NCBI RefSeq assembly: GCF_001612945.1
Contig: NZ_BDBK01000002.1
Coordinates: 1,048,547-1,112,546, forward strand
Direction: 5' to 3'
Source of the DNA: Nocardia inohanensis NBRC 100128
Lineage (GTDB): Bacteria > Actinomycetota > Actinomycetes > Mycobacteriales > Mycobacteriaceae
Length of the DNA: 64,000 bases
Made by a program: the position numbers and the translations under genes. Within the stretch, counting starts at the first letter, position 1; the number at the start of each line of letters is the position of its first letter. The notes under the pieces were generated by a model. It was not told the DNA's origin and searched no databases. It saw nothing but the letters and a program-made list of their open reading frames with translations. This document shows positions 25,953 to 34,849 of the stretch, piece after piece.

Positions 25953-27164
25953 GTCCCGGCCCCACTTGCGCGCGGCCCAGGTCTCCCAGAGCAGCGGCCA
26001 GAGCACCAGCACCGCGACACCGCAGACCAGGGGCAATGCGGTGAGATGCGGACCGATCGCGCCCAAGCCCAAGGCCAGCAACGCGCACGGGACCGGCCAA
26101 GCCAGGGCCCAGCGCCAGCTCACGCCGCTGCGCAGCGCGCTCACCGCCGAGATCGCGAAATAGGCTGCCGCGCCACCGCACAGCGACCAGGCGATGCCGG
26201 TGGTCAAATGCCCTTGGGCATGGTCGATGGCCAGCCCGAGTCCGGCCGCCAGGGTGGCCAGCGCGCCGGTGATGGCGCAGTGCGTGAGCATGATGCGCTG
26301 CCACGGCACGGCGCCCGGCACGACGTGTTCGGTCATCAGACGCGGGATGAACCCGTAGAGCAGGGTCAGCGCCCACAGTCCGGCCAGGATCACGAAGGCC
26401 GCGAAACCCAGTCCGAGCACGGTGGCATTCCAGCGCACCCCGCCCACCGCGCCGATGACCGCGATCACGCCCTCGCCCAGCACGATGATCACGTACAAGC
26501 CCAGGCGTTCCCCGAGATGCGCCGGATCGGCATGCAGCGCTTGGAATTCCGGCACCCGGCCCTCGTCGAAGCGCGGCGACTCGCGCAGCTTCGCGAGCCG
26601 CCGGTCGAACTGATCGCGCGCCCCGGCCAGCATTCGTTCACCGCTGACCGCGAACATGATCCACAGATCCAGCGCCAGCCCGGCCACCCACAGCCAGTAC
26701 TTGCCGGGCTCACCCACCCACAGCGAAGCGATCCACGGGAAGATGCCGGCCGTGACCTGCACAGTCGGCCAATCCACCACGAACCGCCCGCGCCCGAACG
26801 CCTGCGCCGACCCGATCCGCACGATCACATAGACCGCCGCGAACGTGGTGGCATGCCGATCGGGGATCCCGGCCACCGCCGCCGCCATCACCCCGAACCC
26901 GAGCATGGCCGCCAGCATCAACCCCACCCGCGCCTGCCCCCGGCTGATGTTCCCGTACAGCGTGATACACGCCCACACCATCCAAAAGGCAAGGTAGAGC
27001 ACCACATACAAGCCGAAGTCGCTCAGCCTCGGGCCCCGATGCAGCAGATGCGTCAACTGCCCGATCCCCGCCACCGCGACCAGATCGAAGAACAACTCGA
27101 TCCAGCTCGCATGCCGCTCGTGCGTAGCGCTGCCCTCGGCCGTCTCGTTCGTCACGACGGGCAC
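25926..27164 (-). CDS. ltrA: low-temperature-requirement A (LtrA) family membrane protein
   Basis: 412 aa with about ten transmembrane helices. The N-terminal WIELFFDLVAVAGIGQLTHLL is the LtrA signature (ELFFDLVFV), and GERLGLYVIIVLGEGVIAVIG in the middle is its second conserved block (ERxxlfvIIvLGE). The family was named for a Listeria cold-growth mutant; the biochemical role is unknown. The GTG at 27164 is used; GTG 27155 is an alternative. Divergent from uvrD2 with about 160 bp between. Confidence 0.8.
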   Translation of the reverse strand: MPVVTNETAEGSATHERHASWIELFFDLVAVAGIGQLTHLLHRGPRLSDFGLYVVLYLAFWMVWACITLYGNISRGQARVGLMLAAMLGFGVMAAAVAGIPDRHATTFAAVYVIVRIGSAQAFGRGRFVVDWPTVQVTAGIFPWIASLWVGEPGKYWLWVAGLALDLWIMFAVSGERMLAGARDQFDRRLAKLRESPRFDEGRVPEFQALHADPAHLGERLGLYVIIVLGEGVIAVIGAVGGVRWNATVLGLGFAAFVILAGLWALTLLYGFIPRLMTEHVVPGAVPWQRIMLTHCAITGALATLAAGLGLAIDHAQGHLTTGIAWSLCGGAAAYFAISAVSALRSGVSWRWALAWPVPCALLALGLGAIGPHLTALPLVCGVAVLVLWPLLWETWAARKWGRDSGAVAKPA

Positions 27165-27325
27165 GCTAACCCGGCCCCCGGCTGTTCGCCGGGTGACAGA
27201 CCCGAGTCGCAGGTCGCAGAATCGTTCCCCGGCCTTCCCGCGGGGCGGATGCGTGGCGGTCGACGGCTCGCGGCTTGCCCACCGAAGTTGCGGGGAGGCG
27301 GTCCTGCCTGTCGGACCGGGCTGTC

Positions 27326-29479
27326 ATGATGGTGCGCGTGACTGCCGCGACGACCTCCACGCTTCGGCTCGACGAGCTCGATGCCGAGCAGGCCGCGGCG
27401 GTGCGTGCGCCGCGGGGACCGGTATGCGTGCTGGCCGGGGCGGGGACGGGCAAGACGCGGACGATCACCCATCGCATCGGGCATCTGGTGTCGGCCGGGC
27501 ATGTGCGGGCCGATCAGGTGCTGGCGGTGACCTTCACCGCGCGGGCGGCGGGAGAGCTGCGGAATCGGTTGCGGGGGCTGGGGTTGAGCGGCGACGCGGG
27601 ACAGGTGCAGGCGCGCACCTTTCACGCGGCGGCGCTGCGGCAGCTGCGGTACTTCTGGCCGCAGATCATCGGCGAGGTGCCATGGCGGTTGATCGACGGC
27701 AAGTTCCCGATCGTGGCGCAGGCCGCGCGCGGTGTGGGGTTGTCGACCGATACCGACAGCCTGCGGGATCTGACCAGCGAGATCGAATGGGCCAAGGGCT
27801 CGCTCATCGCGCCCGAGGACTACGCCGCGGCGGTGGCGCGGCTGCATCGCGACGCACCGTACGACGCGGCCAAGGTGGCCGCGGTGTACTCCGGATACGA
27901 ATCGCTGAAGAACACACCCGACGGACTGCTGCTCGACTTCGACGACCTGCTGCTGCACACCGCGGCCGCGCTCGAGGACTACACCTCGGTGTCCGAGGAG
28001 TTCCGCGGCCGCTACCGGTGTTTCGTGGTGGACGAGTACCAGGACGTCACGCCGCTCCAGCAGCGGGTGCTCGACGCCTGGCTCGGCGATCGCGACGATC
28101 TGACCGTGGTCGGTGACGCCAACCAGACCATCTACTCGTTCACGGGCGCGAGTCCGACCTATCTGCTGGACTTTTCGCGCCGCTTCCCCGAAGCCACGGT
28201 GGTCCGGCTGGAACGCGACTACCGCTCCACCCCGCAGGTGGTCTCCCTCGCCAACCGGGTGATCGGCGCGGCGCGCGGCCGCATCGCGGGCACCCGGCTG
28301 CAATTGATCGGCCAGCGCCCAGACGGCCCGGAACCGGTGTTCGCCGAGTACGACGACGAACCCGCCGAAGCCGCCGCCGTCGCCAAGTCGATCTCGAAAC
28401 TGCTCGAAAAGGGCGTTCCCGCAGCCGAAATCGCGGTGCTCTACCGCATCAACGCGCAATCCGAGGTGTACGAGCAGGCCCTCACCGAGGCCGGCATCCC
28501 GTACCAGGTGCGCGGCGGCGAAGGCTTCTTCAACCGCCCCGACGTGCGGCAGGCGATCCAGGCGTTGCGCAAGACCGCCGCCCGCGACGACCTGCCCGAC
28601 GCCCGCGGCGCGAACCTGGTCACCCTGGTGCGCGCGGCGCTGGCCGGCCTCGGCCTCACCAAGGAGGAGCCCGTCGGCGTCCAGGCCCGCGAACGCTGGA
28701 ACGCCCTGGTGGCGCTGGTGGAGCTGACCGAGGAAGTGTCCGAACAGGATCCGGAAATGGACCTGACCGGCCTGCTGCGCGAGCTGGCGGGGCGCGCCGA
28801 ATCCCGGCATCCACCGACCGTGCAGGGCGTCACCCTGGCCTCGCTGCACGCCGCCAAGGGTCTGGAATGGGATGCGGTGTACCTGGTCGGCCTCGCCGAC
28901 GGCACCATGCCGATTCAGCACGTACTCGGCCCGGACGCAACGGTTTCCGACGAGGCGGCCCTGGAAGAGGAACGCCGCCTGCTCTACGTCGGCGTCACCC
29001 GCGCCCGCGAACACCTCCATTTGTCCTGGGCGCTGGCGCGTTCCGCCGGCGGCCGCAAGGTGCGCCGTCGCTCCCGCTTCCTGATCGGCCTGGTCCCCGA
29101 CGATTCACCCGCCTCGCGCATCGCCCCGCACACCACCGAGCGGCGCGGTCCCAAACGCGTGCTGCCCGGCTGCCGGGTCTGCGGCCGTCCGCTGCTCACC
29201 ACCGCCGCGACCATGCTCGGCCGCTGCTCGCGCTGCCCCTCCGATGTCGATCAGGAACTGCTCGGCGCGCTCCAGGAATGGCGCAAGGACAAGGCCGACG
29301 AACTCTCGCTGCCGCATTTCGTGGTCTTCAGCGACACCACTTTGACGGCCATCGCCGAACAGCGACCCACCGACGACCGCGCACTGGTCGCCATTCCCGG
29401 CATCGGCGCGAAGAAGCTACAGACCTACGGCGCGGACGTGCTGGCCATCGTCAAATCGCGCCTGCGCGATTCGTCCTAG
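27326..29479 (+). CDS. uvrD2: ATP-dependent DNA helicase UvrD2
   Basis: 717 aa. The superfamily 1A motor has Walker [11 protein letters not shown] near residue 40, [12 protein letters not shown] (DExx box), [15 protein letters not shown] and [17 protein letters not shown]. The C-terminal part has a tetracysteine motif (C616, C619, C634, C637) followed by an HRDC domain (about 650-717; [16 protein letters not shown]). This combination identifies the mycobacterial-type UvrD2, where the tetracysteine domain is needed for activity and the HRDC domain is not. It unwinds 3'-tailed DNA. ATG 27326 fits the family start; a second ATG follows at 27329. Confidence 0.9.
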   Translation: MMVRVTAATTSTLRLDELDAEQAAAVRAPRGPVCVLAGAGTGKTRTITHRIGHLVSAGHVRADQVLAVTFTARAAGELRNRLRGLGLSGDAGQVQARTFHAAALRQLRYFWPQIIGEVPWRLIDGKFPIVAQAARGVGLSTDTDSLRDLTSEIEWAKGSLIAPEDYAAAVARLHRDAPYDAAKVAAVYSGYESLKNTPDGLLLDFDDLLLHTAAALEDYTSVSEEFRGRYRCFVVDEYQDVTPLQQRVLDAWLGDRDDLTVVGDANQTIYSFTGASPTYLLDFSRRFPEATVVRLERDYRSTPQVVSLANRVIGAARGRIAGTRLQLIGQRPDGPEPVFAEYDDEPAEAAAVAKSISKLLEKGVPAAEIAVLYRINAQSEVYEQALTEAGIPYQVRGGEGFFNRPDVRQAIQALRKTAARDDLPDARGANLVTLVRAALAGLGLTKEEPVGVQARERWNALVALVELTEEVSEQDPEMDLTGLLRELAGRAESRHPPTVQGVTLASLHAAKGLEWDAVYLVGLADGTMPIQHVLGPDATVSDEAALEEERRLLYVGVTRAREHLHLSWALARSAGGRKVRRRSRFLIGLVPDDSPASRIAPHTTERRGPKRVLPGCRVCGRPLLTTAATMLGRCSRCPSDVDQELLGALQEWRKDKADELSLPHFVVFSDTTLTAIAEQRPTDDRALVAIPGIGAKKLQTYGADVLAIVKSRLRDSS

Positions 29480-29539
29480 TGGCCGCAGGCGAGCATGCGG
29501 GTACGGCGGCTCGTGCGCAAGACCATAAAACCGCTGGTC

Positions 29540-29577
29540 AAAAATAGGTTGTGCGCATCCGTACGACTACCTAGGGT
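29540..29577 (+). promoter_or_regulatory. WhiB7-type autoregulated promoter
   Basis: AAAAAT (29540-29545) lies 3 bp upstream of a -35 TTGTGC (29549-29554); the 17-bp spacer leads to -10 TAGGGT (29572-29577). An AT-rich block 3 bp before -35 is the known requirement for WhiB7-SigA promoters, where the WhiB7 AT-hook binds. The predicted start is near 29585, about 590 nt before whiB7. Confidence 0.8.
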
Positions 29578-29653
29578 GGTTCACATGCACCCGGGGTCTC
29601 CCCGGGCGCGCACAGGCATCACATCGGCATTGAGACAGGAAGGAGGCAGAACG

Positions 29654-30019
29654 ATGAACAGCACCGTGAACTTCGGGTTGAACGGCGCTCGCGTCTGCGA
29701 TGTCAATTCGGCATTCGCCACGTCCGTCGATTCCGCCTCCGGACGCATCCTCTCCCTTCAGGGGATCCGTCTGTCCCGCGTGAGTGGCGATCTTGGTCTT
29801 CAGAACTTTGCAAGCAAAGTCCAAGCCGACCAGGCGATTGTCATTACCAAGCAGGACAAGCCCATGGGTGGCTGGCAGCCGGCGTTCGCGTATGCGAGCA
29901 CCGGTGCCGTCGTAGCAGAAGAAGCCGGAGCCTTCGAGCCGGCCCATCTGCTGGCAGCCCGCCCCCGTACCAACTCAGCGACCGTGATCAAGAGCCGACA
30001 CCGAAGTCGACTCAGGTAG
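29654..30019 (+). CDS. leader ORF of whiB7 (121 aa) upstream of an attenuator
   Basis: GGAAGGAGG (29638-29646) sits 7 nt before ATG 29654, the strongest Shine-Dalgarno sequence in this region. The product starts MNSTVNFGLNGARV and matches no family I know. An in-frame ATG at 29585 lies exactly at the predicted transcription start, so leaderless initiation could give a 144-residue form. The frame ends 20 nt before an intrinsic terminator. Upstream ORF plus terminator is the known arrangement for attenuation control of whiB7/wblC, where ribosome-targeting antibiotics that slow the leader ribosome allow read-through. This leader ORF is longer than I would expect. Codon bias is moderate. Confidence 0.5.
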   Translation: MNSTVNFGLNGARVCDVNSAFATSVDSASGRILSLQGIRLSRVSGDLGLQNFASKVQADQAIVITKQDKPMGGWQPAFAYASTGAVVAEEAGAFEPAHLLAARPRTNSATVIKSRHRSRLR

Positions 30020-30039
30020 GGACAACCTCCCAGACCTCC

Positions 30040-30082
30040 TGGCCACGGATCGCCTCGAAGCGAAACCGTGGCCATAGTTTTA
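30040..30082 (+). terminator. intrinsic terminator (attenuator) in the whiB7 leader
   Basis: TGGCCACGG (30040-30048) and CCGTGGCCA (30066-30074) form a perfect 9-bp stem, with TCGC/GCGA pairing in the loop, followed by TAGTTTTA. It stands between the leader ORF stop (30019) and the whiB7 start (30176). Confidence 0.75.
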
Positions 30083-30175
30083 TCGGCACCTCAGCCACCG
30101 GCACCGGTTTCGCGGAAGACAACCACAGCGTCTCCCACAAGAAAAAGACCGCTGCACGAGCTGAAGGAGAACGAC

Positions 30176-30490
30176 GTGTCTACCACGGTTATCCGTGACC
30201 GCGTGACATGCCGCAACACCGTGGCCCCCACTACCCGCGTTCGCCGGGGAGTCACCATGACCCTGCCTTGCCGAGCCGGCAACCCGGACCTGTGGTTCGC
30301 CGAGGCCCCCGCCCAGTTGGAAGAGGCGAAGGCGCTGTGCGCCAGCTGCCCGATCCAGAAGGGCTGCCTGTCCGCCGCGTTGGATCGTGCCGAGCCGTGG
30401 GGTGTTTGGGGCGGTGAGATCTTCGACCAGGGTGTCGTGATCGCCCGCAAGCGCCCGCGTGGCCGCCCGCGCAAGATCGCGGTGGCATGA
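30176..30490 (+). CDS. whiB7: WhiB7 transcriptional activator of antibiotic resistance
   Basis: 104 aa. Cys 32, 55, 58 and 64 (PCRAG, LCASCPIQKGC) are the 4Fe-4S ligands of WhiB proteins. PWGVWGGEIFDQG is the G(V/I)WGG turn that contacts sigma factor, and RKRPRGRPRK is the AT-hook that defines WhiB7. With SigA it activates intrinsic resistance to ribosome-targeting and other antibiotics and its own gene. AAGGAGA lies 5 nt before GTG 30176. The N-terminal 28 residues are longer than in M. tuberculosis and include an extra Cys 12. A 14-bp terminator follows. Confidence 0.95.
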   Translation: MSTTVIRDRVTCRNTVAPTTRVRRGVTMTLPCRAGNPDLWFAEAPAQLEEAKALCASCPIQKGCLSAALDRAEPWGVWGGEIFDQGVVIARKRPRGRPRKIAVA

Positions 30491-30521
30491 GCCGCCCCGC
30501 ATCGGGGGGCATAGCACGCAT

Positions 30522-30557
30522 ACGACCCGCTTACCACTCGGTAAGCGGGTCGTTTTG
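30522..30557 (+). terminator. intrinsic terminator after whiB7
   Basis: ACGACCCGCTTACC and GGTAAGCGGGTCGT form a perfect 14-bp stem with loop ACTC, followed by TTT. Confidence 0.9.
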
Positions 30558-30568
30558 CGTTGTAAGAC

Positions 30569-30765
30569 AACTCGCGTAGCTCTCAGGGGCTGCGCCCCCG
30601 AACCCCCTGAGATGGGGGAACTCTCGTGGCTCTCAGGGGCTTCGCCCCCGAACCCCCTGGGGCGGGGGGACTCTCGTGGCTCTCAGGGATTCACCCCCGA
30701 ACCCCTTGGGGCGGGGGAACTCTCGTGGTTTCCCGGGGACTCGTTCCCCGAACCCTGGCGGGCTG
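30569..30765 (+). repeat. ~50-bp intergenic tandem repeat, four units, each with a G-rich hairpin
   Basis: Each unit reads roughly AACTCTCGTGGCTCTCAGG, then GGCTTCGCCCCCGAACCCC and CTGGGGCGGGGG. Units 1-3 are close and unit 4 has diverged. A single degenerate copy lies in the opposite orientation at about 24273-24300. No gene is present between the whiB7 terminator and the ABC1 kinase stop codon at 30781. Confidence 0.85.
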
Positions 30766-30780
30766 CGGGTTGCTCGTCGG

Positions 30781-32130
30781 TTAGCTAGCGGTGCGGTATT
30801 CCTTGTAGCCGGGGACCCAGTCCTCCATGAGTTTCATGAAGGGGACTTCGGCGTCGAGCTGGGCGCAGATGCCGACGGAACCGCCGAGGACGCGGAAGAT
30901 CATGATGTGTTCGGCCGGAAGTTGCAGGGCGCGAGCGGTTTTCATCATGTCGGTGTTGGAGATGTCGGTGGCCTTGCCGGCGACGCGCTGCATCCACTTG
31001 CGGGTGAAGTGGAAGGTCTCGTCCTTGATGGGATCGGTGAAGGGGCGCAGGTAGTTCTGGATCTCCTCGTGCGTCACCTTCTTGCCGGGGATGACCCAAC
31101 CGTTGGCGTACATGAGCTCGACCAGTTCGTCGTAGCGCTGCTCGACCTCCAGCGCCACCATCTGGCCGAGGATGGGCGGGAAACCGTTCGGCAGCGGGGC
31201 GCAGGCGCCGTAGTCGATGACGGCGAGGCGGCCGTCCGCGAGGACCATGAAGTTGCCGGGGTGCGGGTCGGCGTGCAGCAGGCCCGCGATAGCCGGTGAG
31301 CTGAAATGGAATTCACCCATCAGCGTGGCGACGCGGTTGCGCAGTTCCAGGGTGCCTTCCGGATCCTCCTGGCCCTGCTTGATGACCGAGGCCACCGAGC
31401 CGACGCTGTCCAGCCATTCGGTGACGATCACCTTGGGCGCGCTGGCCACCACCTTCGGCACCAGGAAACGCGGATGCCCGTCGAAGGCCTTGGCGAACTG
31501 CCGCTGATGCCCGGCCTCGATGCGGTAGTCGAGTTCCTCCTCGGTGCGCTCGCTGATCTCGGCGAGCACCGGCTTCACATCCTGGCCCGGAATCACCGAA
31601 CTGATCACCGAGGCCATGCGGTTCAAGGTCTTCAGATCCGCGCGCAGGGCTTCGTCCGCACCCGGGTACTGCACCTTCACCGCGACGATGCGTCCATCGG
31701 ACCATTCGGCCTTGTGCACCTGCCCGATACTCGCCGAAGCGGTCGGGGCGTCGTCGAAGTGCCGGAAGCGTTGCCGCCAGCCGGTTCCCAGCTGCTGATC
31801 GAGCTGCCGGTGCACCGCGGCGGCGGGCATGGGCGGTGCGGCGGCCTGCAATTTGGTCAGCGCCTCGCGGTAGTGCTCGCCGAACTCCTCCGGTACGGCG
31901 GCCTCCATCACCGAGAGCGCCTGACCGAACTTCATGGCCCCGCCCTTGAGCTCACCGAGCACCGCGAACAACTGCTCGGCGGCCTTCTGGTTGAGTTCGG
32001 CATTGATCTCTTTTTTGTCGCCCCCGGCCAGTTTGCGACCGAATCCCACGGCCGCTCGTCCGGCGATGCCGAGTGGAATCTTGGCCAACTTGGCATTGCG
32101 GGTGGAGCGCCGGCTCACAATCTCTGACAC
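30781..32130 (-). CDS. ABC1/UbiB-family atypical kinase
   Basis: 449 aa. It has the KxGQ motif (KGGAMKFGQALS) in the N-terminal extension, an A-rich nucleotide loop (SASIGQVHKA), VKVQYPG with the catalytic Lys, HADPHPGNFMV (catalytic loop) and VIDYGAC (DFG equivalent). ABC1 proteins are membrane-associated ATPase/kinase-like proteins that act on lipid or quinone metabolism in other organisms. It corresponds to Rv3197. The GTG at 32130 is chosen because the upstream extension to 32214, which would overlap the previous stop as GTGA, has poor codon bias; that longer form cannot be excluded. Confidence 0.85.
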   Translation of the reverse strand: MSEIVSRRSTRNAKLAKIPLGIAGRAAVGFGRKLAGGDKKEINAELNQKAAEQLFAVLGELKGGAMKFGQALSVMEAAVPEEFGEHYREALTKLQAAAPPMPAAAVHRQLDQQLGTGWRQRFRHFDDAPTASASIGQVHKAEWSDGRIVAVKVQYPGADEALRADLKTLNRMASVISSVIPGQDVKPVLAEISERTEEELDYRIEAGHQRQFAKAFDGHPRFLVPKVVASAPKVIVTEWLDSVGSVASVIKQGQEDPEGTLELRNRVATLMGEFHFSSPAIAGLLHADPHPGNFMVLADGRLAVIDYGACAPLPNGFPPILGQMVALEVEQRYDELVELMYANGWVIPGKKVTHEEIQNYLRPFTDPIKDETFHFTRKWMQRVAGKATDISNTDMMKTARALQLPAEHIMIFRVLGGSVGICAQLDAEVPFMKLMEDWVPGYKEYRTAS

Positions 32131-32210
32131 GTCCCCATCATGCCGATGTCTCAGACGGAGTGCCATGGTAATTGGGCGTTCTCGCGGGTCATCGACCCTA
32201 GTGGTATCCG

Positions 32211-33110
32211 TCACATTCCCGCTCCGTGGCTATCATTGCGCGATTCCGGGACCGGGGCGGACCGCGAATCGCCCTGCGCGCAGTAGTCGCAGCGCGGGTG
32301 CGGGCTCCAGGGCCGGTGCTCGAGACGATGAGATTCGAGATCCAGTTCCAGAGTGGTATTCAGCGTCGCCGGTGCGTAGTCGCCTTCGCTGTAAGCGATC
32401 GTCTCGATCTCCTTGAGCGCCACGGCGGTCGTGGCGGCCAGGTCCGCGAGCGAGGCGTAGCCGACGCGGCCCAGCAGTTGCGCGGCCAGATGCGGCCAGT
32501 CGGCATCGCGATCGCAGCGGTGCAGGTCCGCGCAGCGCAGGCAACTCGTCTCGCCCGGCAGCACGAGCGGTCCGATCACGCCGTGGCCGTCGCGAATGCG
32601 GAGTTGCAAGTGCGGGACCCGCTCGCGCATCAGATCCCGGACCAGTCCGGGTTCCGGCATCAGCGCATCGGTCAGCACCGCCAGATCGGGCCGGTCCGGT
32701 TCCGGGCAGTCGAGCGGGTATTCGCGAATATGGCGGGGCCGCAGCCCCATTCGCCGCAGACCGTCGAGCATCCGGTCCGCGAGTGGCCCGCGCCCGTACA
32801 CGCTCACCCGCCGCAGCCGGGCCCGCGGTTGCTCGTGCGCCAGCAGTCCCGCCGCGTCCAACCCGTCCAGCAGGGTCCGGGCGGCCTCGACCTCGAGCCC
32901 CAATGTGTGTGCCTGCCAGAGGATTTCCGGCGCGGTGTGCATCCCGTCGAGCAGCCGCACGAAGGCGTGCCCGGCGTCCGGCGGTCCCGGCGGGCGCAGG
33001 ATTACGGCCGCCCCCGGACCCCAGCCCAGCTGGACGGCCCCATCGGGCCGCCGCAGCACGGTGATTCGAGGATGCAGTATCGGTCCGCGGGTTCCGGCCA
33101 GCTTGGTCAT
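32211..33110 (-). CDS. ThiF/E1-like protein related to TOMM cyclodehydratase partner proteins
   Basis: 299 aa. The central motif GPLVLPGETSCLRCADLHRC with two CxxC pairs (C190/C193 and C274/C277, likely one zinc site) is that of the E1-like subunit that binds leader peptides in thiazole/oxazole-modified microcin (TOMM) synthesis. The N-terminal ~95 residues look like a peptide-recognition winged helix. No YcaO cyclodehydratase or precursor peptide gene is nearby. It matches Rv3196, conserved next to the ABC1 kinase in actinobacteria, so it probably has a housekeeping rather than RiPP role. Starts at ATG 33110, just downstream of a terminator for the DUF2342 gene. Confidence 0.75.
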   Translation of the reverse strand: MTKLAGTRGPILHPRITVLRRPDGAVQLGWGPGAAVILRPPGPPDAGHAFVRLLDGMHTAPEILWQAHTLGLEVEAARTLLDGLDAAGLLAHEQPRARLRRVSVYGRGPLADRMLDGLRRMGLRPRHIREYPLDCPEPDRPDLAVLTDALMPEPGLVRDLMRERVPHLQLRIRDGHGVIGPLVLPGETSCLRCADLHRCDRDADWPHLAAQLLGRVGYASLADLAATTAVALKEIETIAYSEGDYAPATLNTTLELDLESHRLEHRPWSPHPRCDYCAQGDSRSAPVPESRNDSHGAGM

Positions 33111-33140
33111 ACCGAAAGCATGGACCGCCCCGAATACGGA

Positions 33141-33182
33141 AAAACCCGCGAAAACGCTTGTTCATCAGCGCTTTCGCGGGTT
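33141..33182 (-). terminator. intrinsic terminator of the DUF2342 gene (minus strand)
   Basis: On the minus strand AACCCGCGAAA pairs with TTTCGCGGGTT (33143-33153 with 33172-33182), followed by TTTTCC. It begins 11 bp after the stop codon at 33193. Confidence 0.8.
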
Positions 33183-33192
33183 ATCCACAAGT

Positions 33193-34764
33193 TCAGGAAG
33201 CTGAACCGCCCGCTTCGCCGGGCTTGTCGGTGTCGTCCTCAGCTTTCGCGTCGTCTTCGGACTTCGCCCCGCCTTCGGACTTCGCCCCGCCTTCGGACTT
33301 CGCGTCGTCCTTGGACCGCGCCTCGCCTTCGGGCTTCGTCTCTTCCTTGGCCCGCGCCTCGCTCTCGGGCTTGGCGTCGCTCTTGGACCCCGCCCCGCCC
33401 TCCTTGGCGAGCCGCTCCTTCTCGAGCGTCTCGGCCAACTGCGCCATCGGATCGTCGAAAGCCGCTGTCCCGCCGCCCAGTACCGAATCGATGAACCCGG
33501 CCGGCGAATCCAGATCCGCCGAATCGGGCAGCAGGTCGGGGTGCGCCCAGACGCCGTCCCGCTTCTCCACCCCGGCATCGGTGGTGAGCCGCCGCCACAG
33601 CGCCGCGGCCTCGCGCACCTTGCGCGGCCGCAGTTCCAGACCGACCAGCGTCGCGAAGGTCTGCTCGGCCGGACCGCCGGTGGCACGCCGGCGGCGCAGC
33701 GTCTCGGCCAGCGCGCCCGCTCCGGGCAGCCGATCGGAGACCGCGTCGGTGACCACGGTCTCGACCCAGCCCTCGATCAGCGCGAGCAGGGTCTCCAGCC
33801 GTTCCAGCGCCGCCTTCTGCTCGGGCGTGGTCTGCGGCTCGAAGGTGCCCTGCGCGAGCAGCTCCTCCAGCTTGGACGGATCCGCCGCCAGCTGCATCGG
33901 ATCCAGCCCGGCCGCGGCCTGCTCGATCGCCGAGAAGTCCATCTTGATGCCGCGCGCGTAATCCTCGACCGCGCCCAGCACCTGCTGGCGCAGCCACGGC
34001 ACATGCGCGAACAACCGCTGATGCGCGGCCTCCCGCGCGGCCAGGTACACCAGGATCTCGCTCTCCGGCTGCTCCAGTCCCTCGCTGAATTCCGCGATGG
34101 CCGTGGGCAGCAGCGCCGCGGTACCGGCCGGGCCGAGCGGCAGGCCGATATCGGTGGAGGTCAGCACCTCCTTGGCGAGCTGTCCCAGCGCCGAGCCGAG
34201 CTGCGAGCCGAAGGCGAGTCCGCCCATCTGGCCCAGCATTCCGAACATCGGGGCCGCGAACTCCTTGGCCTCGGCGGGAAGCGTGGCGGTCCACATGCCC
34301 GAAACCTGTTCGGCCACCGGATCACAGAGCCGCTTCCAAGTCGGCAGCGTCTCCTCGATCCAGTCGTTGGCGGTCCACGCGGTGGTCTTGGTGGCGCCCG
34401 CCGGGAAGGTGGTCGCCGGATCCAGCCACAATTCCGCCAGGTGCGCGGCATCGGTGACGGCGCTGCGCGAACCGGAGGTCAGGGGAGTGACGCTCGCGCC
34501 GAGCTGCTGGCGCGCCAGCCGCTTCGCGATGTCGTAATTGACCGGGCCGCTCGCGGCGGCACCCGGTTGCCCCATGGTGCTGAACATGGCGCCGAGCTGG
34601 CTGAGCATTTGACCGAGTTGCGACGGATCGAATCCGCCCGCCCCGCCCGGACCGCCGACCCCGAATCCGAACGGGTTGTTCGCACCGGAACCGCCCGACC
34701 CATCACCGGGCTTGCGCTCCGGGTCGTCGTCGCGATTCGAGAATCCGAACGGAAAGTCACTCAT
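33193..34764 (-). CDS. zinc-dependent metalloprotease-like protein (DUF2342 family)
   Basis: 523 aa. The glycine-rich N-terminus (NPFGFGVGGPGGAGG) precedes a helical domain with AAREAAHQRLFAHV (E245, H248, H254), the conserved H-containing helix of this actinobacterial family, annotated as a putative zinc-dependent peptidase or hydrolase. Activity is not established. The last ~70 residues are a charged low-complexity tail with 6-residue units such as KSEGGA and KSEDDA, absent from shorter relatives as far as I recall. Matches Rv3195. Divergent from the YlbL-like protease gene by 85 bp. ATG 34764 fits the family start MSDFPFGF. Confidence 0.8.
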   Translation of the reverse strand: MSDFPFGFSNRDDDPERKPGDGSGGSGANNPFGFGVGGPGGAGGFDPSQLGQMLSQLGAMFSTMGQPGAAASGPVNYDIAKRLARQQLGASVTPLTSGSRSAVTDAAHLAELWLDPATTFPAGATKTTAWTANDWIEETLPTWKRLCDPVAEQVSGMWTATLPAEAKEFAAPMFGMLGQMGGLAFGSQLGSALGQLAKEVLTSTDIGLPLGPAGTAALLPTAIAEFSEGLEQPESEILVYLAAREAAHQRLFAHVPWLRQQVLGAVEDYARGIKMDFSAIEQAAAGLDPMQLAADPSKLEELLAQGTFEPQTTPEQKAALERLETLLALIEGWVETVVTDAVSDRLPGAGALAETLRRRRATGGPAEQTFATLVGLELRPRKVREAAALWRRLTTDAGVEKRDGVWAHPDLLPDSADLDSPAGFIDSVLGGGTAAFDDPMAQLAETLEKERLAKEGGAGSKSDAKPESEARAKEETKPEGEARSKDDAKSEGGAKSEGGAKSEDDAKAEDDTDKPGEAGGSAS

Positions 34765-34849
34765 ACCCACCACGGTACTGGAGCCCGGAAGTGGGCGAAC
34801 CGCCGAGCGGAACGCGGCATTCGGCCGCCGCACCAGTACCCTTGGCCGC

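Noticed and set aside
32131..32214. Extended start of the ABC1 kinase at GTG 32214, overlapping the ThiF-like stop
   Set aside because: The GTGA overlap is attractive, but the added 28 codons have near-random third positions and homologues start at about 32130.
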